Source of the DNA: Ruminococcus sp.
Lineage (GTDB): Bacteria; Bacillota; Clostridia; Oscillospirales; Ruminococcaceae
Length of the DNA stretch: 50,289 nt
Direction of reading: 5' to 3'
Assembly: GCA_029062165.1 (NCBI GenBank)
Contig: JAIDQQ010000020.1
Span: 146,343-196,631 of the forward strand
Part shown: in pieces, positions 25,616 to 34,217 of the stretch
How positions within the stretch are numbered: position 1 is the stretch's first letter
Layout: every line of letters begins with the position of its first letter
The notes under the pieces: generated by a model
What the model saw: the letters and a program-made list of their open reading frames with translations, nothing else
Databases searched by the model: none
Told to the model about the DNA's origin: nothing
Position numbers and translations under genes: made by a program

Positions 25616-27522
25616 ATTGAACCCCCTTTCAATATTTTCTGAACGTTCTTCCTGTCGTGTGTATATGCAAACAGCGTGAATATTACTGTTTCCGTAATGT
25701 ACATACAGATAACGCCATACAAAATAAATACCGGTGAACCGAATTTCAGTATATGCGAAACAGTTAGAGCGATAGCCAACGACAAAATATATAATACAAA
25801 CGATATAATATACTGCTTTCGGAAACGCTCTGCCATTGAGTAACCCATAATTTTCTTCACTGACAATTCAATAGCATTTACCTTATATTCGAGTTTTATA
25901 ATGCTGAACAGAATCAAAATCTGCAATCCACACAACAAAAGCAATAATATACAGCTTAAATATGATGTACGTTTTAATTTTGTCCATTCCTGCTCAAAAA
26001 TTTCCATAACATTTGTACAGGAATATTTTATATTGTTATTACTCATAAAATCATCAATAACAGCATCGTTCCTGACAAGACTATATATAATCGGCACTTC
26101 CATAGCAAGCATATCATCATCATATATTTCCGCAAAATCTCTATTATAGTATACAATAACAGGATTTTCCACCCATATAGTAAGCCTTTCATCAAGGCTG
26201 ACAGCTACTATTTCAGTATTTTTTCTATAAGTTAATTCTTCTACTTCACAATCAACCATCGGTTTCAGAAAATTCATGTCTGCTGAATCAATTTCTTCTG
26301 TTTCCCTATGAATTATATAAACGTCTTTATTGAAATTGTAATCCTGCAATTCCGGAATAGCTGTTCTTATATAATCAATAGAATTATGATTGGCTGTAAT
26401 CGCCTTTTTTCCGGAAGACATACTCATTCTCTGACAAAAAAAGAATATATTCAGATTCTCAGCATATCGCCTGTAAAATTCGTTTTCATATCTGAAAGTA
26501 TCTTCACCTTTGCCCATCCTTAAATTTCTTATTAATACGTAATCTGAATAGCTTTCATAGAAATTCTTCTGCTTATAAAATCTGTTTCCCTCATAGATAA
26601 TAGACAATGATATTGAAATACAGGTTACTGTTATAATTATTGTAATACATCTTATAACATTATTTACAACAAACATTTTTTCTGATATACTTGTATTTGA
26701 AAGCACTTTGTTTTTCTGATAAATCAGCATATTCATTGAAATGACAGTATTCAATATAACCAGTATTCCAAACATCATAATTGCATATCTGAACATAAAA
26801 AGAATTCCGTAAAATCCATAGATAATCAGACTGCATATTCCAAAAACACCACTGATAAAAATCAGGTCAGAAAGCAGATATTTTACCCATAATACAAGAA
26901 GACTTTCGCCGGAAATAACACGGATAAAGTTTTCTTTTTTCAGCGAAAATGTTTCATAAAGCGTGAAAAAACAAGTTAGAATAATTGCAAGTATCCAGAT
27001 GGTCAATACAAGTGTTCGAGAATCTTTTCTGCTGTCGTAACCGTCATATTTCGGAAATGACCCAGCATAAGTATCTATAAGTTCAGACTTGAAATTACGC
27101 ATATTTTCCATATCGCCGACAAGCTGGAACTCTGGTTCTTCCGTCACAAGACTTTCCGGAATTTCAGAAAATCCATGAAAATTTATCTTTGTTTTGCCTG
27201 AAACAATACTCCCGAAAGTTCCGGAAAATATATTGTATTCATTATTAAGATATTCAACACATTTATTATCAGCATAAATATCAATCTCCGATAAAAAAAT
27301 AGTATGTATCTGAGTTCTGATTTTGAAAATCATTATACTGTGTTTTTCCGCCTTTGCTGATATATCAGAAATCATATTATTATATTCTATATTTTCAGGA
27401 CAATAAAAAGTTGTATATACAAAATCATTGAAACTGTCAAGATAGTTCTGATAAAATTCACATGGCAGACCAATACAAAGTATCATAAGCAATATGAATA
27501 TAAGCTGTTTTATATTTTTCAT
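25612..27522 (-). CDS. Bacteriocin-associated integral membrane protein (ABC permease / immunity type)
   Basis: Start ATG 27522 is preferred because AAAAGGTGAAG lies directly upstream. The 636-residue protein has an N-terminal membrane segment (FILLMILCIGLPCEF), an outside region of about 170 residues, three or four central helices (LVLTIWILAIILTCFF, FGICSLIIYGFYGILF, IITVTCISISLSII), a second large outside region, and three C-terminal helices. This layout matches the bacteriocin-associated membrane proteins found beside lactococcin-972-like peptides, proposed to give immunity. It overlaps the ATPase gene and follows the small membrane protein by 11 bp. Confidence 0.8.
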   Translation of the reverse strand: MKNIKQLIFILLMILCIGLPCEFYQNYLDSFNDFVYTTFYCPENIEYNNMISDISAKAEKHSIMIFKIRTQIHTIFLSEIDIYADNKCVEYLNNEYNIFSGTFGSIVSGKTKINFHGFSEIPESLVTEEPEFQLVGDMENMRNFKSELIDTYAGSFPKYDGYDSRKDSRTLVLTIWILAIILTCFFTLYETFSLKKENFIRVISGESLLVLWVKYLLSDLIFISGVFGICSLIIYGFYGILFMFRYAIMMFGILVILNTVISMNMLIYQKNKVLSNTSISEKMFVVNNVIRCITIIITVTCISISLSIIYEGNRFYKQKNFYESYSDYVLIRNLRMGKGEDTFRYENEFYRRYAENLNIFFFCQRMSMSSGKKAITANHNSIDYIRTAIPELQDYNFNKDVYIIHRETEEIDSADMNFLKPMVDCEVEELTYRKNTEIVAVSLDERLTIWVENPVIVYYNRDFAEIYDDDMLAMEVPIIYSLVRNDAVIDDFMSNNNIKYSCTNVMEIFEQEWTKLKRTSYLSCILLLLLCGLQILILFSIIKLEYKVNAIELSVKKIMGYSMAERFRKQYIISFVLYILSLAIALTVSHILKFGSPVFILYGVICMYITETVIFTLFAYTHDRKNVQKILKGGSI

Positions 27523-27533
27523 AACTTCACCTT

Positions 27534-28061
27534 TTAAGAATTGCCTAAAATTCCCCACATTTTATAGGCTTTTGAATAATATTCATCTATAATTTCTTTG
27601 TTTTCATTAAAAATATTTATATCTGCCTCATTGTAATCCTTTAAAAAATTGCCATTTTCGTCAAGTTCAAAATTCACTGATTCTGTAGAAAGTTCTAACA
27701 TTCCATTTTTTTCATCGCCATTTATTTTGCTATCTTTTACAAGTTGAATGGAAAATCCAATTTTATAACTTTTTTTCTCCGGCCATATTATCATATCAAC
27801 CAGTACATCGCCGGACTTTAAATTACTACTTCTGAAATCACTGACAGATAAATTCCCACTGAAAAGTGGATATTTTGGAGGAAATACTGCGTACGCCGTT
27901 TTGTCATCATCTAAACATGAATATCGTCCCCATTCGTCTTTACCAACAGCGTCTGTAAAGGGTTTGAATTTGCTGTAAGTGTAGAACCATATGGCATGGA
28001 ATATTATCAAGATTATCAACAATATTGCAATAACAACCTTTAAAATTTTATGTTTTTTCAT
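27534..28061 (-). CDS. Membrane-anchored extracellular protein of the bacteriocin locus
   Basis: A 175-residue protein with a Lys-rich start and one membrane segment (residues about 8-30, ILKVVIAILLIILIIFHAIW); the rest is acidic and soluble-looking, probably outside the cell. AAAGGAG lies upstream of ATG 28061. Its position between the precursor gene and the immunity-like transporter suggests a role in immunity or maturation, inferred from context only. Confidence 0.7.
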   Translation of the reverse strand: MKKHKILKVVIAILLIILIIFHAIWFYTYSKFKPFTDAVGKDEWGRYSCLDDDKTAYAVFPPKYPLFSGNLSVSDFRSSNLKSGDVLVDMIIWPEKKSYKIGFSIQLVKDSKINGDEKNGMLELSTESVNFELDENGNFLKDYNEADINIFNENKEIIDEYYSKAYKMWGILGNS

Positions 28062-28227
28062 TAAATAATCTCCTTTAAGTATTTATTTTATAATATCTAA
28101 CCATATAAATGTGTCTTTTGTATATCCTTTTTTATAGCGACATGAATTTTGTTATATATGTACAAAAAATATATATTAAATTTGGCTATTGCATCAATAA
28201 AAAGGGTGCAATAGCCAATATTGATTA

Positions 28228-28603
28228 TTAATTTGTATTTTTTAAGCCATTTGGCATTGCCCAGTAAGCATAGTAAGTAACTGGTGTACCTGTATGTTTT
28301 ACATCTGCTTTGTTTGTTGAAACACCACTTGATGCACTATCTGTATATTCAATAGTATTTGAGCTATTTTTCACAGCAGCATAATGATTGCCATTCTTTA
28401 TCAACAATCTTGTTTTTTATCAGCAAAAATGCAATGTCGTCTGCAAGATTCCTAAACAACTATTGCACCTTCTTTTTGTCAGTTTTAAGGAGTGTTTTTG
28501 GTGTTTTTAACTGATAAAGACTTAAAACAGAGGTTGATTTGCTGGAAATTATAGCAGTTCCTTTAATCACTTTTTTAATGATAGTCGAAATTTTATTTTT
28601 CAT
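28228..28603 (-). pseudogene. Lactococcin-972-like bacteriocin precursor, broken
   Basis: From ATG 28603 (ribosome site AAAGGAAG) the frame gives MKNKISTIIKKVIKGTAIIS, a basic leader, and stops at TAG after about 47 codons. In another frame the C-terminal part reads NHYAAVKNSSNTIEYTDSAS and then VTYYAYWAMPNGL before TAA 28228, very like the mature end of the lactococcin-972 family (small Tyr-, Ser- and Asn-rich secreted peptides that block septum formation). At least one frameshift and one nonsense codon separate the halves. The family call rests on the mature region and the classic neighbours (DUF1430-like membrane protein and ABC ATPase). Confidence 0.65.
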
Positions 28604-28642
28604 TTTTTCTCACTTCCTTTCATATTTGACCTTGTGACTGTA

Positions 28643-28706
28643 TTATATCACATGAATTTTCCTTTATGTAAAATTTTGCGTGAAATTACATTTTTTATGT
28701 GCGAAT
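28643..28706 (-). promoter_or_regulatory. Promoter and possible LytTR operator of the bacteriocin gene
   Basis: On the minus strand a TATAAT (28643-28648) has only a poor -35. Upstream, two similar direct blocks (ATTCGCAC and ATTTCACG) lie about 20 bp apart, two helical turns, the arrangement expected for AgrA/ComE-like LytTR regulators such as the one encoded at 30.06 kb. Confidence 0.4.
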
Positions 28707-28779
28707 GGTATTATAATTATATATATTAACCATAAATCAAATAAAAAAATGGTCTGAAATAAATCAAACCAACTAATTT

Positions 28780-30066
28780 TTATATTGGTAGTATAATATT
28801 TACACTGAATACATCATCAGAATTTTTTATTACAATTTCCCCATCATACTGTTTTACTGTTCTTTTTACTGAATAAAGACCCATTCCATGCATAACCTTA
28901 TTAGATTTGCTGGTTTTTAAATCAATATTATTTTTTGTACACTTGTTTGATACTACTATTATAAGAAATTTTTCATTCGGTTTTATTTTTACTTCAATAT
29001 ATGGTTCAAATTCATATTCAGAATATTCTATTGCATTATCTATAAGATTTCCAAGAATTGTGGCAAAATCAGCTGATAAAATACTGCAATTCTGTGGAAT
29101 TTCAGCATTTATTATAAATGTTATCTTTTTATCTTCAGCGTATTTCTGCTTTATATTCAGAATTGTATCAACTGTATCATTACCGGTTTTATAATAGAAT
29201 AACTTTTTAACAAGTAAATTATTTTCATTTTCAAGATATTGTTTTATTCCTTGTATGTCATTATTTTCTGCAAGTGTCATTAAATTAATAATTTTATGCT
29301 TGAAATCGTGTAAACTTGTTTTCCAAAGCATAAAAGTCTGTTCAGTTTCCGTCATCGACTGTTCAAGCATATGATTTTTCAAGGTGATAAGTTTCAGTTT
29401 CTGTTGATTTTCATAATATTCTGTTAATTTAAATACTCCGAAAAGTATTGTCATAAGAAGAACAAACATTGTAATAAAAAATAAGATTAAAATATATGAG
29501 TTTATAGAATCATTTTTTATATCTATGAATGTTATGAAATACGTCATTAATAACATTATGGAAGTTACTGCAAAAAGAAAAAACATATACTTCATATTAG
29601 GATTTTTTTTATTGAAAAAGTATTTATTCAGCATCATAGTCAGTAAAGTCAGGAATGATTTAGAACTGATAACGGCAAATGCACGATATATACTCAATTC
29701 TTTATTTATTTCAGTTATGGGAATTTTTATTAAAAAGGCTATGATATTTGATACTGTATTATCTATAACTGCGATAATCGCTAAAAAAGCAATTCCTAAA
29801 GCAACAGCCCTTAACGGATTTTTTATATTAACTATAACAGAAGATAATACCATAAGAGCAACTCCTATAACAGCCGTTATCGGTGAATAAAGTTTAAAAT
29901 TATTAACATTAATCATAATTAATGATAGTACAAACGATAATATTCCAAACTGCAAATAATTATTTTTATCATCACTATTTTTTATAATACTTTTATTGAA
30001 CACTGTACATAAGAAAAATTCGCAGAAAGTTGCGGAATATTCAATAATCCAATATATAAGGTTCAT
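28780..30066 (-). CDS. AgrC-like GHKL sensor histidine kinase
   Basis: A 428-residue kinase with six or seven N-terminal membrane helices (residues about 1-215), then the phospho-His region SLHDFKHKIINLM, N-box ILGNLIDNAIEY and G-box HGMGLYSVKRTVK. This is the peptide-sensing class that detects secreted pheromones or the bacteriocin itself. The ATG overlaps the end of the response regulator gene, so they are co-translated. It probably controls the bacteriocin gene just downstream. Confidence 0.92.
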   Translation of the reverse strand: MNLIYWIIEYSATFCEFFLCTVFNKSIIKNSDDKNNYLQFGILSFVLSLIMINVNNFKLYSPITAVIGVALMVLSSVIVNIKNPLRAVALGIAFLAIIAVIDNTVSNIIAFLIKIPITEINKELSIYRAFAVISSKSFLTLLTMMLNKYFFNKKNPNMKYMFFLFAVTSIMLLMTYFITFIDIKNDSINSYILILFFITMFVLLMTILFGVFKLTEYYENQQKLKLITLKNHMLEQSMTETEQTFMLWKTSLHDFKHKIINLMTLAENNDIQGIKQYLENENNLLVKKLFYYKTGNDTVDTILNIKQKYAEDKKITFIINAEIPQNCSILSADFATILGNLIDNAIEYSEYEFEPYIEVKIKPNEKFLIIVVSNKCTKNNIDLKTSKSNKVMHGMGLYSVKRTVKQYDGEIVIKNSDDVFSVNIILPI

Positions 30067-30782
30067 ATTTTATCACCCCAAAGCATAAGAATCTGTTGTT
30101 TAATATCCCTGTACTTCCGGCGACTTGTTATGAGCTGTTCATCATTTTTCAATGTTATAATTCCATTGTTCATATGCTTTACATAATCAGCGTTAATAAC
30201 ACAACTTCTATGAATCATAATAAAATTATTCTTGTTTATAATTTCCTGCATTTCCGAAATTTTTTTACTGACAAGAAGTCTTTTACCATTACTTAAATTA
30301 ACAGCTATTTTCCTTTTTTCAGTTTCATAATATATTATGTCAGAAATCATCACTCTGATATTACCGTCATCAGTATTCAAAGTTATTTCTTTATCTGTCT
30401 GTATTTTAATTATTTTAACAGCTGATTTTATTGCAATAGGCAACTCGGTATTTATTTTCATTTTTCTTATATATCGAAACGGTTGAAACTCAAAAGCCTT
30501 GAATACAAATTCTTCATGATTTGTCAGAAAAATTATAATCAGATTTGTGTTTTCCGCTCTCAGTTTTTCGGCAAGCTCCATTCCCGATACTTCCGGCATA
30601 TCAATGTCAAGTATCAGAATATCAGTAGATTCTTTTTTTACCAGAAGTTTTCGTTCTACATCTGTAGCATTTGAATAGTAATCAAATTTTGTTTTTATAT
30701 GTAATTCCTGAACAGTCTGCTTTATCACGTTTTTTGCAATCAGAATATCTGATTCATCGTCATCACATATTACTATATTCAT
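30063..30782 (-). CDS. LytTR-type response regulator (AgrA/ComE-like)
   Basis: I place the start at ATG 30782, eight bases after GAGG; GTG 30791 is possible. The receiver has acidic CDDDESD, phospho-Asp in ILILDIDMPEVSG and the conserved Lys in RYIRKMK. The LytTR DNA-binding domain follows from about residue 135 (IIYYETEKRKIAVNLSNG, MIHRSCVINADYVK). With the kinase it forms a quorum-type two-component system for the bacteriocin locus. Confidence 0.92.
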   Translation of the reverse strand: MNIVICDDDESDILIAKNVIKQTVQELHIKTKFDYYSNATDVERKLLVKKESTDILILDIDMPEVSGMELAEKLRAENTNLIIIFLTNHEEFVFKAFEFQPFRYIRKMKINTELPIAIKSAVKIIKIQTDKEITLNTDDGNIRVMISDIIYYETEKRKIAVNLSNGKRLLVSKKISEMQEIINKNNFIMIHRSCVINADYVKHMNNGIITLKNDEQLITSRRKYRDIKQQILMLWGDKI

Positions 30783-30933
30783 TTCATTCACCTCATTAAC
30801 TTTTTACTTCTTTTTTTTATTAATTATATCATTGAACAATATCTATAAAAAAGGCTTTGAACTTAATCCAAAACCATAACTTTAAAATATTATTATGTCA
30901 TATTGTTGATGAATCCTTGTCATTTTCCTGCTC

Positions 30934-31371
30934 CTATACAAATTTATATGCTGAATGAAGAAGTTCTTCCATATTCGTTACTGTCTCATTGGTATTCAGT
31001 ACATTTATTTTAAATTTTTTCTTTCCGAAGTCCATTATATGACGGAGATTGATTGTAATATCCCTGTTCTCTGCGATTTTCAATATCCATTTTGCACAGT
31101 TATCCCCACAAGTAGAAGCATTGAAAATATGTTTTTTATCATTAGCAATCAGAATAAGTGTCTTTACGCCACCCGATAAACTGGTAGTGGGAATGATTCC
31201 AAGAACAGGGCTTTTTATTGCATTTGCTCCCAGAACTTCTGAACGGTCAATGCTTTTTATCATTTCAACGGATAATTTATCTGTTATCCATTCATCTTCG
31301 TACTGATTATTAAAATAAACACTCGTATTATAAATGGATTCCGGCATATCTCCAAAGAAAATATTTAACAA
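30934..31371 (-). CDS. DUF4869 family protein
   Basis: Start TTG 31371, nine bases after AGAGG, gives MLNIFFGDMPESIYNTSVYF, the typical N-terminus of DUF4869 proteins; 145 residues. These are small soluble proteins in accessory DNA of Clostridia, often with DUF4433-like or other toxin-like neighbours. It contains CGDNCAKWIL. No function is known. It is separate from the bacteriocin genes by 150 bp of AT-rich DNA. Confidence 0.75.
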   Translation of the reverse strand: MLNIFFGDMPESIYNTSVYFNNQYEDEWITDKLSVEMIKSIDRSEVLGANAIKSPVLGIIPTTSLSGGVKTLILIANDKKHIFNASTCGDNCAKWILKIAENRDITINLRHIMDFGKKKFKINVLNTNETVTNMEELLHSAYKFV

Positions 31372-31487
31372 AATTATCACCTCTGTAAATATTATTACAT
31401 TATATTATAACATATATGCAACTAAAAATCAACTCCTGTTTATAATAAAAAATACAGCAAATTATAAAAATGCTGTATTTTTTCATC

Positions 31488-32399
31488 TTATTCTTCGGCT
31501 GTTGTTTCCTCTGTGGATTCCACAGTTTCTGATTCTGTCGTTTCTTTCGCAGATGATGGTGTCAAACCCTCAAAAATCTGCTTTGTCATTGAGAGCATCA
31601 AGTCTGCTTTCCATTCACCATTGTGCTTCACTACAAGAAACAGAGGATTTTCAAAATCATAACCTGCAACAATATTACTGTTCTGTGCCGTTTCTCCGGA
31701 GCTGTCCGATTCAGTCTCATATACATCAACTGCCCATATTTCCTCAAATTCGTATGCCTGAGCAGGACTGCCGTCAAAAACTTCTTTCATATATGACTGA
31801 ACAAACTTGTTCCATTCCGTTGTCTTTTTTCTTGACAGCTTTGTGGCACTGTCCCAGTTTATATCCTCAACCGCAACACCTGAATCTGTTATAAAGTTCA
31901 CTGCGAAATTATCAGCTTTTGTTTCAAGAAATTCTCCGGTATAAGCGGTCAGTTCCTCAATATCATCAACAAGCTCACCTGTTTCAAAATAATAATACAG
32001 CTCCATATCACAGGTTCTTGCAATTTCAGCCATATCTTCTGCAACCGAAAGAGTATCATAAGCTTTCTGACAGAGTTCAACCGCCTTTTCTTCTGTCATT
32101 TCATCAGCAACAGTTTCCTGCTCCGTTGTTTCCTCTGTACTGTCAGATTCTGTTGTTTCTTCAGATTCCGTTGTTTCCTCAGTTTTTTCTGTTTCAGAAA
32201 TATCAGGCTGTTCTGTTACTTCTTCCTCAACTGAAACAACATCATCATTGTTATATAAATCCTTTTTTACTGCGTACATGGTGGGTTTTGTTTCTTCTAT
32301 AACTTCTTCTTTTTCCTTACCTTCCTTACCGCAGGCTGTCAGCATACCGCATAAAACGACCGCAATAATACCTGCAAGCATTATTTTTGTTTTTTTCAT
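31488..32399 (-). CDS. Secreted lipoprotein with Glu/Thr-rich low-complexity linkers
   Basis: Start ATG 32399 follows AAAGGAG. The signal peptide MKKTKIMLAGIIAVVLCGML ends in lipobox LTAC, so the mature protein is lipid-anchored at Cys23. A linker of ETTES/EETTE repeats (about residues 65-105) precedes a globular domain (110-280, with DMELYYYFETGELVDDIEEL and FLVVKHNGEWKADLMLS), and a second ETTES run ends the protein. It may be a surface receptor, exclusion or scaffold protein of the mobile element. The family is unknown. Confidence 0.8.
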   Translation of the reverse strand: MKKTKIMLAGIIAVVLCGMLTACGKEGKEKEEVIEETKPTMYAVKKDLYNNDDVVSVEEEVTEQPDISETEKTEETTESEETTESDSTEETTEQETVADEMTEEKAVELCQKAYDTLSVAEDMAEIARTCDMELYYYFETGELVDDIEELTAYTGEFLETKADNFAVNFITDSGVAVEDINWDSATKLSRKKTTEWNKFVQSYMKEVFDGSPAQAYEFEEIWAVDVYETESDSSGETAQNSNIVAGYDFENPLFLVVKHNGEWKADLMLSMTKQIFEGLTPSSAKETTESETVESTEETTAEE

Positions 32400-32418
32400 A
32401 ATGCACTCCTTTACTTTA

Positions 32419-32706
32419 TCAGTCATGTTCTATACAGTCGTTCTTCCGGCTGTTTTCCTGTTCTGCCTTGTAATCAGAAATGTTCGGAATTTCAATCGGT
32501 TCTTTGTCATAATCATATTTGCCTTCATAGACTTCCAGAGAATCCAAGTCAACAGCAGAAAAACCAAAATCAAATTCTTCATCAATCCGTCTTTTGAACT
32601 CCTGCATGACTTCTTCCGGACTGTCAGCTCCAATCAGCATATTTTCATTATACTGACTTGTTACTTCATTATCGTTTACATGAAAATAAACATCATAATC
32701 ATTCAC
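32419..32706 (-). CDS. Small acidic unknown protein
   Basis: A 95-residue protein from GTG 32706 (ribosome site AAAGGAG). It is Asp/Glu-rich (SPEEVMQEFKRRIDEEFDFG, then VYEGKYDYDKEPIEIP). The start overlaps the previous gene's end by eight bases, indicating an operon. No domain recognised. Confidence 0.6.
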   Translation of the reverse strand: MNDYDVYFHVNDNEVTSQYNENMLIGADSPEEVMQEFKRRIDEEFDFGFSAVDLDSLEVYEGKYDYDKEPIEIPNISDYKAEQENSRKNDCIEHD

Positions 32707-32929
32707 TTTTATCCGCTCCTTTCTGTTCTGTATCTTCTGTGATTTCAGACGTACTTTCATAGATAATCTGGTAAACGTCCGCACCGCTTACATTCTGTGG
32801 AAACATTGATACAACTTTTCCACCGTTTGCCTGAATACTTCTTACTGTTTCATTGATTCTGTTCTCAATCTCTGCTGTAGTAAATCCACTGATTCCTACC
32901 AGCCTGATAAATCTGTTCTTATTGTTCAT
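32699..32929 (-). CDS. Small unknown protein
   Basis: A 76-residue protein; ATG 32929 or GTG 32935 behind AAAGGAA. One alpha-beta unit (TTAEIENRINETVRSIQANG, then KVVSMFPQ and VYQIIYES) is faintly like short Cse60-type sporulation proteins, but I do not claim membership. It is followed by a charged tail and overlaps the next gene. Confidence 0.6.
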   Translation of the reverse strand: MNNKNRFIRLVGISGFTTAEIENRINETVRSIQANGGKVVSMFPQNVSGADVYQIIYESTSEITEDTEQKGADKSE

Positions 32930-32964
32930 AGCCACAATTCCTTTCTGAAAAAACAGGTGCATAC

Positions 32965-33011
32965 TGCCGGAACGTTTTCCTTATGCCATATATCACGACA
33001 TCATTCCGGCA
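32965..33011 (-). repeat. 8-bp perfect inverted repeat in an operon leader
   Basis: TGCCGGAA (32965-32972) and TTCCGGCA (33004-33011) can form a hairpin with a 31-base loop in the minus-strand transcript, between the tRNA-like RNA and the gene at 32929. It may be a regulatory leader hairpin. Confidence 0.5.
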
Positions 33012-33051
33012 ATATTACACTAAGATAAGAGAGTGTGTGCATCATTGCACA

Positions 33052-33203
33052 TGGTGTCGGCAAGAAGAATCGAACTTCTGTCTATATATCCATATATACA
33101 GAGGTTGAATTTCAGCCTGTCACATCACTATAATAACGATTTAAAAATTTGCAATTTCATTTCTGTATCAGGATATATTGGTTTTCCATAGCCTATGCCG
33201 ACA
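33052..33203 (-). ncRNA. tRNA-like RNA with a long helix in place of the anticodon arm
   Basis: Read on the minus strand: 5' acceptor TGTCGGCA (33196-33203) pairs perfectly with TGCCGACA (33055-33062), followed by CCA. After the acceptor come TA and a D-arm-like GGCTATGGAAAACC with A14, GG and A21 in place. The T-arm AGAAG-TTCGATT-CTTCT is perfect. Where a 17-nt anticodon arm should be there are about 90 nt: ATATATCC pairs with GGATATAT (8 bp), then ATACAGA with TCTGTAT (7 bp), enclosing an AT-rich loop. The plan recalls tmRNA, whose P2 helix replaces the anticodon stem, but the RNA is only 152 nt and lacks the tmRNA Ala-identity G-U pair. It lies in a gap within a minus-strand operon. Confidence 0.55.
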
Positions 33204-33227
33204 TACAGGGTAGTTTCCCACCCTGTA
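33204..33227 (-). promoter_or_regulatory. Hairpin abutting the 5' end of the tRNA-like RNA
   Basis: TACAGGGT (33204-33211) and ACCCTGTA (33220-33227) form an 8-bp hairpin that ends exactly where the acceptor strand of the tRNA-like RNA begins. It could mark a processing boundary (an RNase P-type cleavage site would fall between them) or weaken transcription from the ERF gene. No T-run follows. Confidence 0.45.
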
Positions 33228-33270
33228 AAACTGGAGGTATTTCTTATGCCAGAGAGCATAGAAAAAAGCG

Positions 33271-33909
33271 TTATTGTTTTCTGCCACCGTTCTGATAACC
33301 ACCATTGTAATTGCCACTGTAGCCATTGTAGCCGTTGTTCTGATGCTGATAACCACCGTTGTAACCACTGCTTTGATTCTGATAGCCACTACTTTGATTT
33401 TGGTAGCCATTCTGATTATAACTGCTGTTGTAACCGTTATTCTGATTTTGATAACCGCCGTTATTCTGTCTGCTGACATTGCCAGTCTGATTATCATTAC
33501 TACGGTCTGCACCTGTCACTTCATCTGAATCGGAATCTTTGGTGTCGTCAATCAGCAGAAGTGCATTCAACGCATATTTTCTTGCATAGGAACTTGCTGT
33601 TCCGGTACATTGGTCTTCACTCATGCCCTTGTGAGGACATTCCTTTGCGAAAGCGTGTGTTTCAATTGTTTCACCTGTTGCACAATCAATGAATTTTGCA
33701 ATTGCCTTGATATAATTTCCCTGTACACCTGCAATCACTTCTATTTCATCTTGTAGAATAAGCAACGATTTTGTCTTGTACAGCAACGGTTTCACTCCTG
33801 TCAGAATATCTTCAGCGGAACGGTATTTATACTTGCCGAAACTGTTATACTGTCCTTTCGGTGCTTTCAGTTTGTTCTGAACATACATCAGTTTCTGATA
33901 CACATTCAT
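33271..33909 (-). CDS. ERF-family single-strand DNA annealing protein, N-terminus affected by a C5 frameshift
   Basis: ERF proteins anneal single-stranded DNA in phage recombination. Residues 1-140 match the family: KLMYVQNKLKAPKGQYNSFG, YKYRSAEDIL, then CTGTASSYARKYALNALLLI with the conserved SYARKYAL. The tail (about 150-212) is a low-complexity run of Gln, Asn, Gly and Tyr (NGGYQNQNNGYN units), resembling SSB-like disordered tails. Upstream, a second frame from ATG 34003 (ribosome site GAAAGG) encodes MEEVKNENTQELTP and stops; removing one C from the five at 33962-33966 would fuse it to PEQQAEKVSEREEEAL and this gene. Thus either ATG 33909 is used or a frameshift restores the full protein. 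Confidence 0.8.
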   Translation of the reverse strand: MNVYQKLMYVQNKLKAPKGQYNSFGKYKYRSAEDILTGVKPLLYKTKSLLILQDEIEVIAGVQGNYIKAIAKFIDCATGETIETHAFAKECPHKGMSEDQCTGTASSYARKYALNALLLIDDTKDSDSDEVTGADRSNDNQTGNVSRQNNGGYQNQNNGYNSSYNQNGYQNQSSGYQNQSSGYNGGYQHQNNGYNGYSGNYNGGYQNGGRKQ

Positions 33910-34052
33910 CTTTGACAGAGCTTCTTCCTCTCTTTCGGAAACTTTTTCTGCCTGCTGTTCAGGGGGTCAGCTCCTGCGTGTTTTCATTTTTTACTTCTTC
34001 CATTATATTAAATCCTTTCTATCAGTTATTGGCAGTTTTATCCACCTTTATT

Positions 34053-34081
34053 ATTATAGCACAAATATAAAGATTTATCAA
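34053..34081 (-). promoter_or_regulatory. Promoter of the ERF/lipoprotein operon, with A-tract upstream element
   Basis: On the minus strand TTGATA, 17 bp, TATAAT, preceded by CTA and an A/T-tract block (ATATTAAAAA) shared with the promoters at 36620 and 42887. Confidence 0.8.
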
Positions 34082-34217
34082 TAGGTTTTTAATATTTTTT
34101 ATTATTTTTTATTATAAAAGTTTCAGGACAGTACTGAAAAACACTGTCCTGCTCCTGATAATACTTTATTCTTTGTTTGACAACGGATATTTTTCTTTCA
34201 TCAGATTCATGAACTAC

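Noticed and set aside
31919..32302. Long plus-strand frame opposite the lipoprotein
   Set aside because: It is the complement of Glu/Thr-rich coding DNA; composition (long Phe/Leu/Gln runs) is not protein-like and no start signal exists.
33052..33203. Ordinary phage tRNA
   Set aside because: The paired acceptor ends are 150 nt apart, and the only hairpin like an anticodon arm (AGGCT-GAAATTC-AACCT) has a mismatch and lacks U33.
33168..33512. Open frames on both strands inside the ERF tail
   Set aside because: They are shadows of the Gln/Asn/Gly/Tyr repeat DNA and have no ribosome site.
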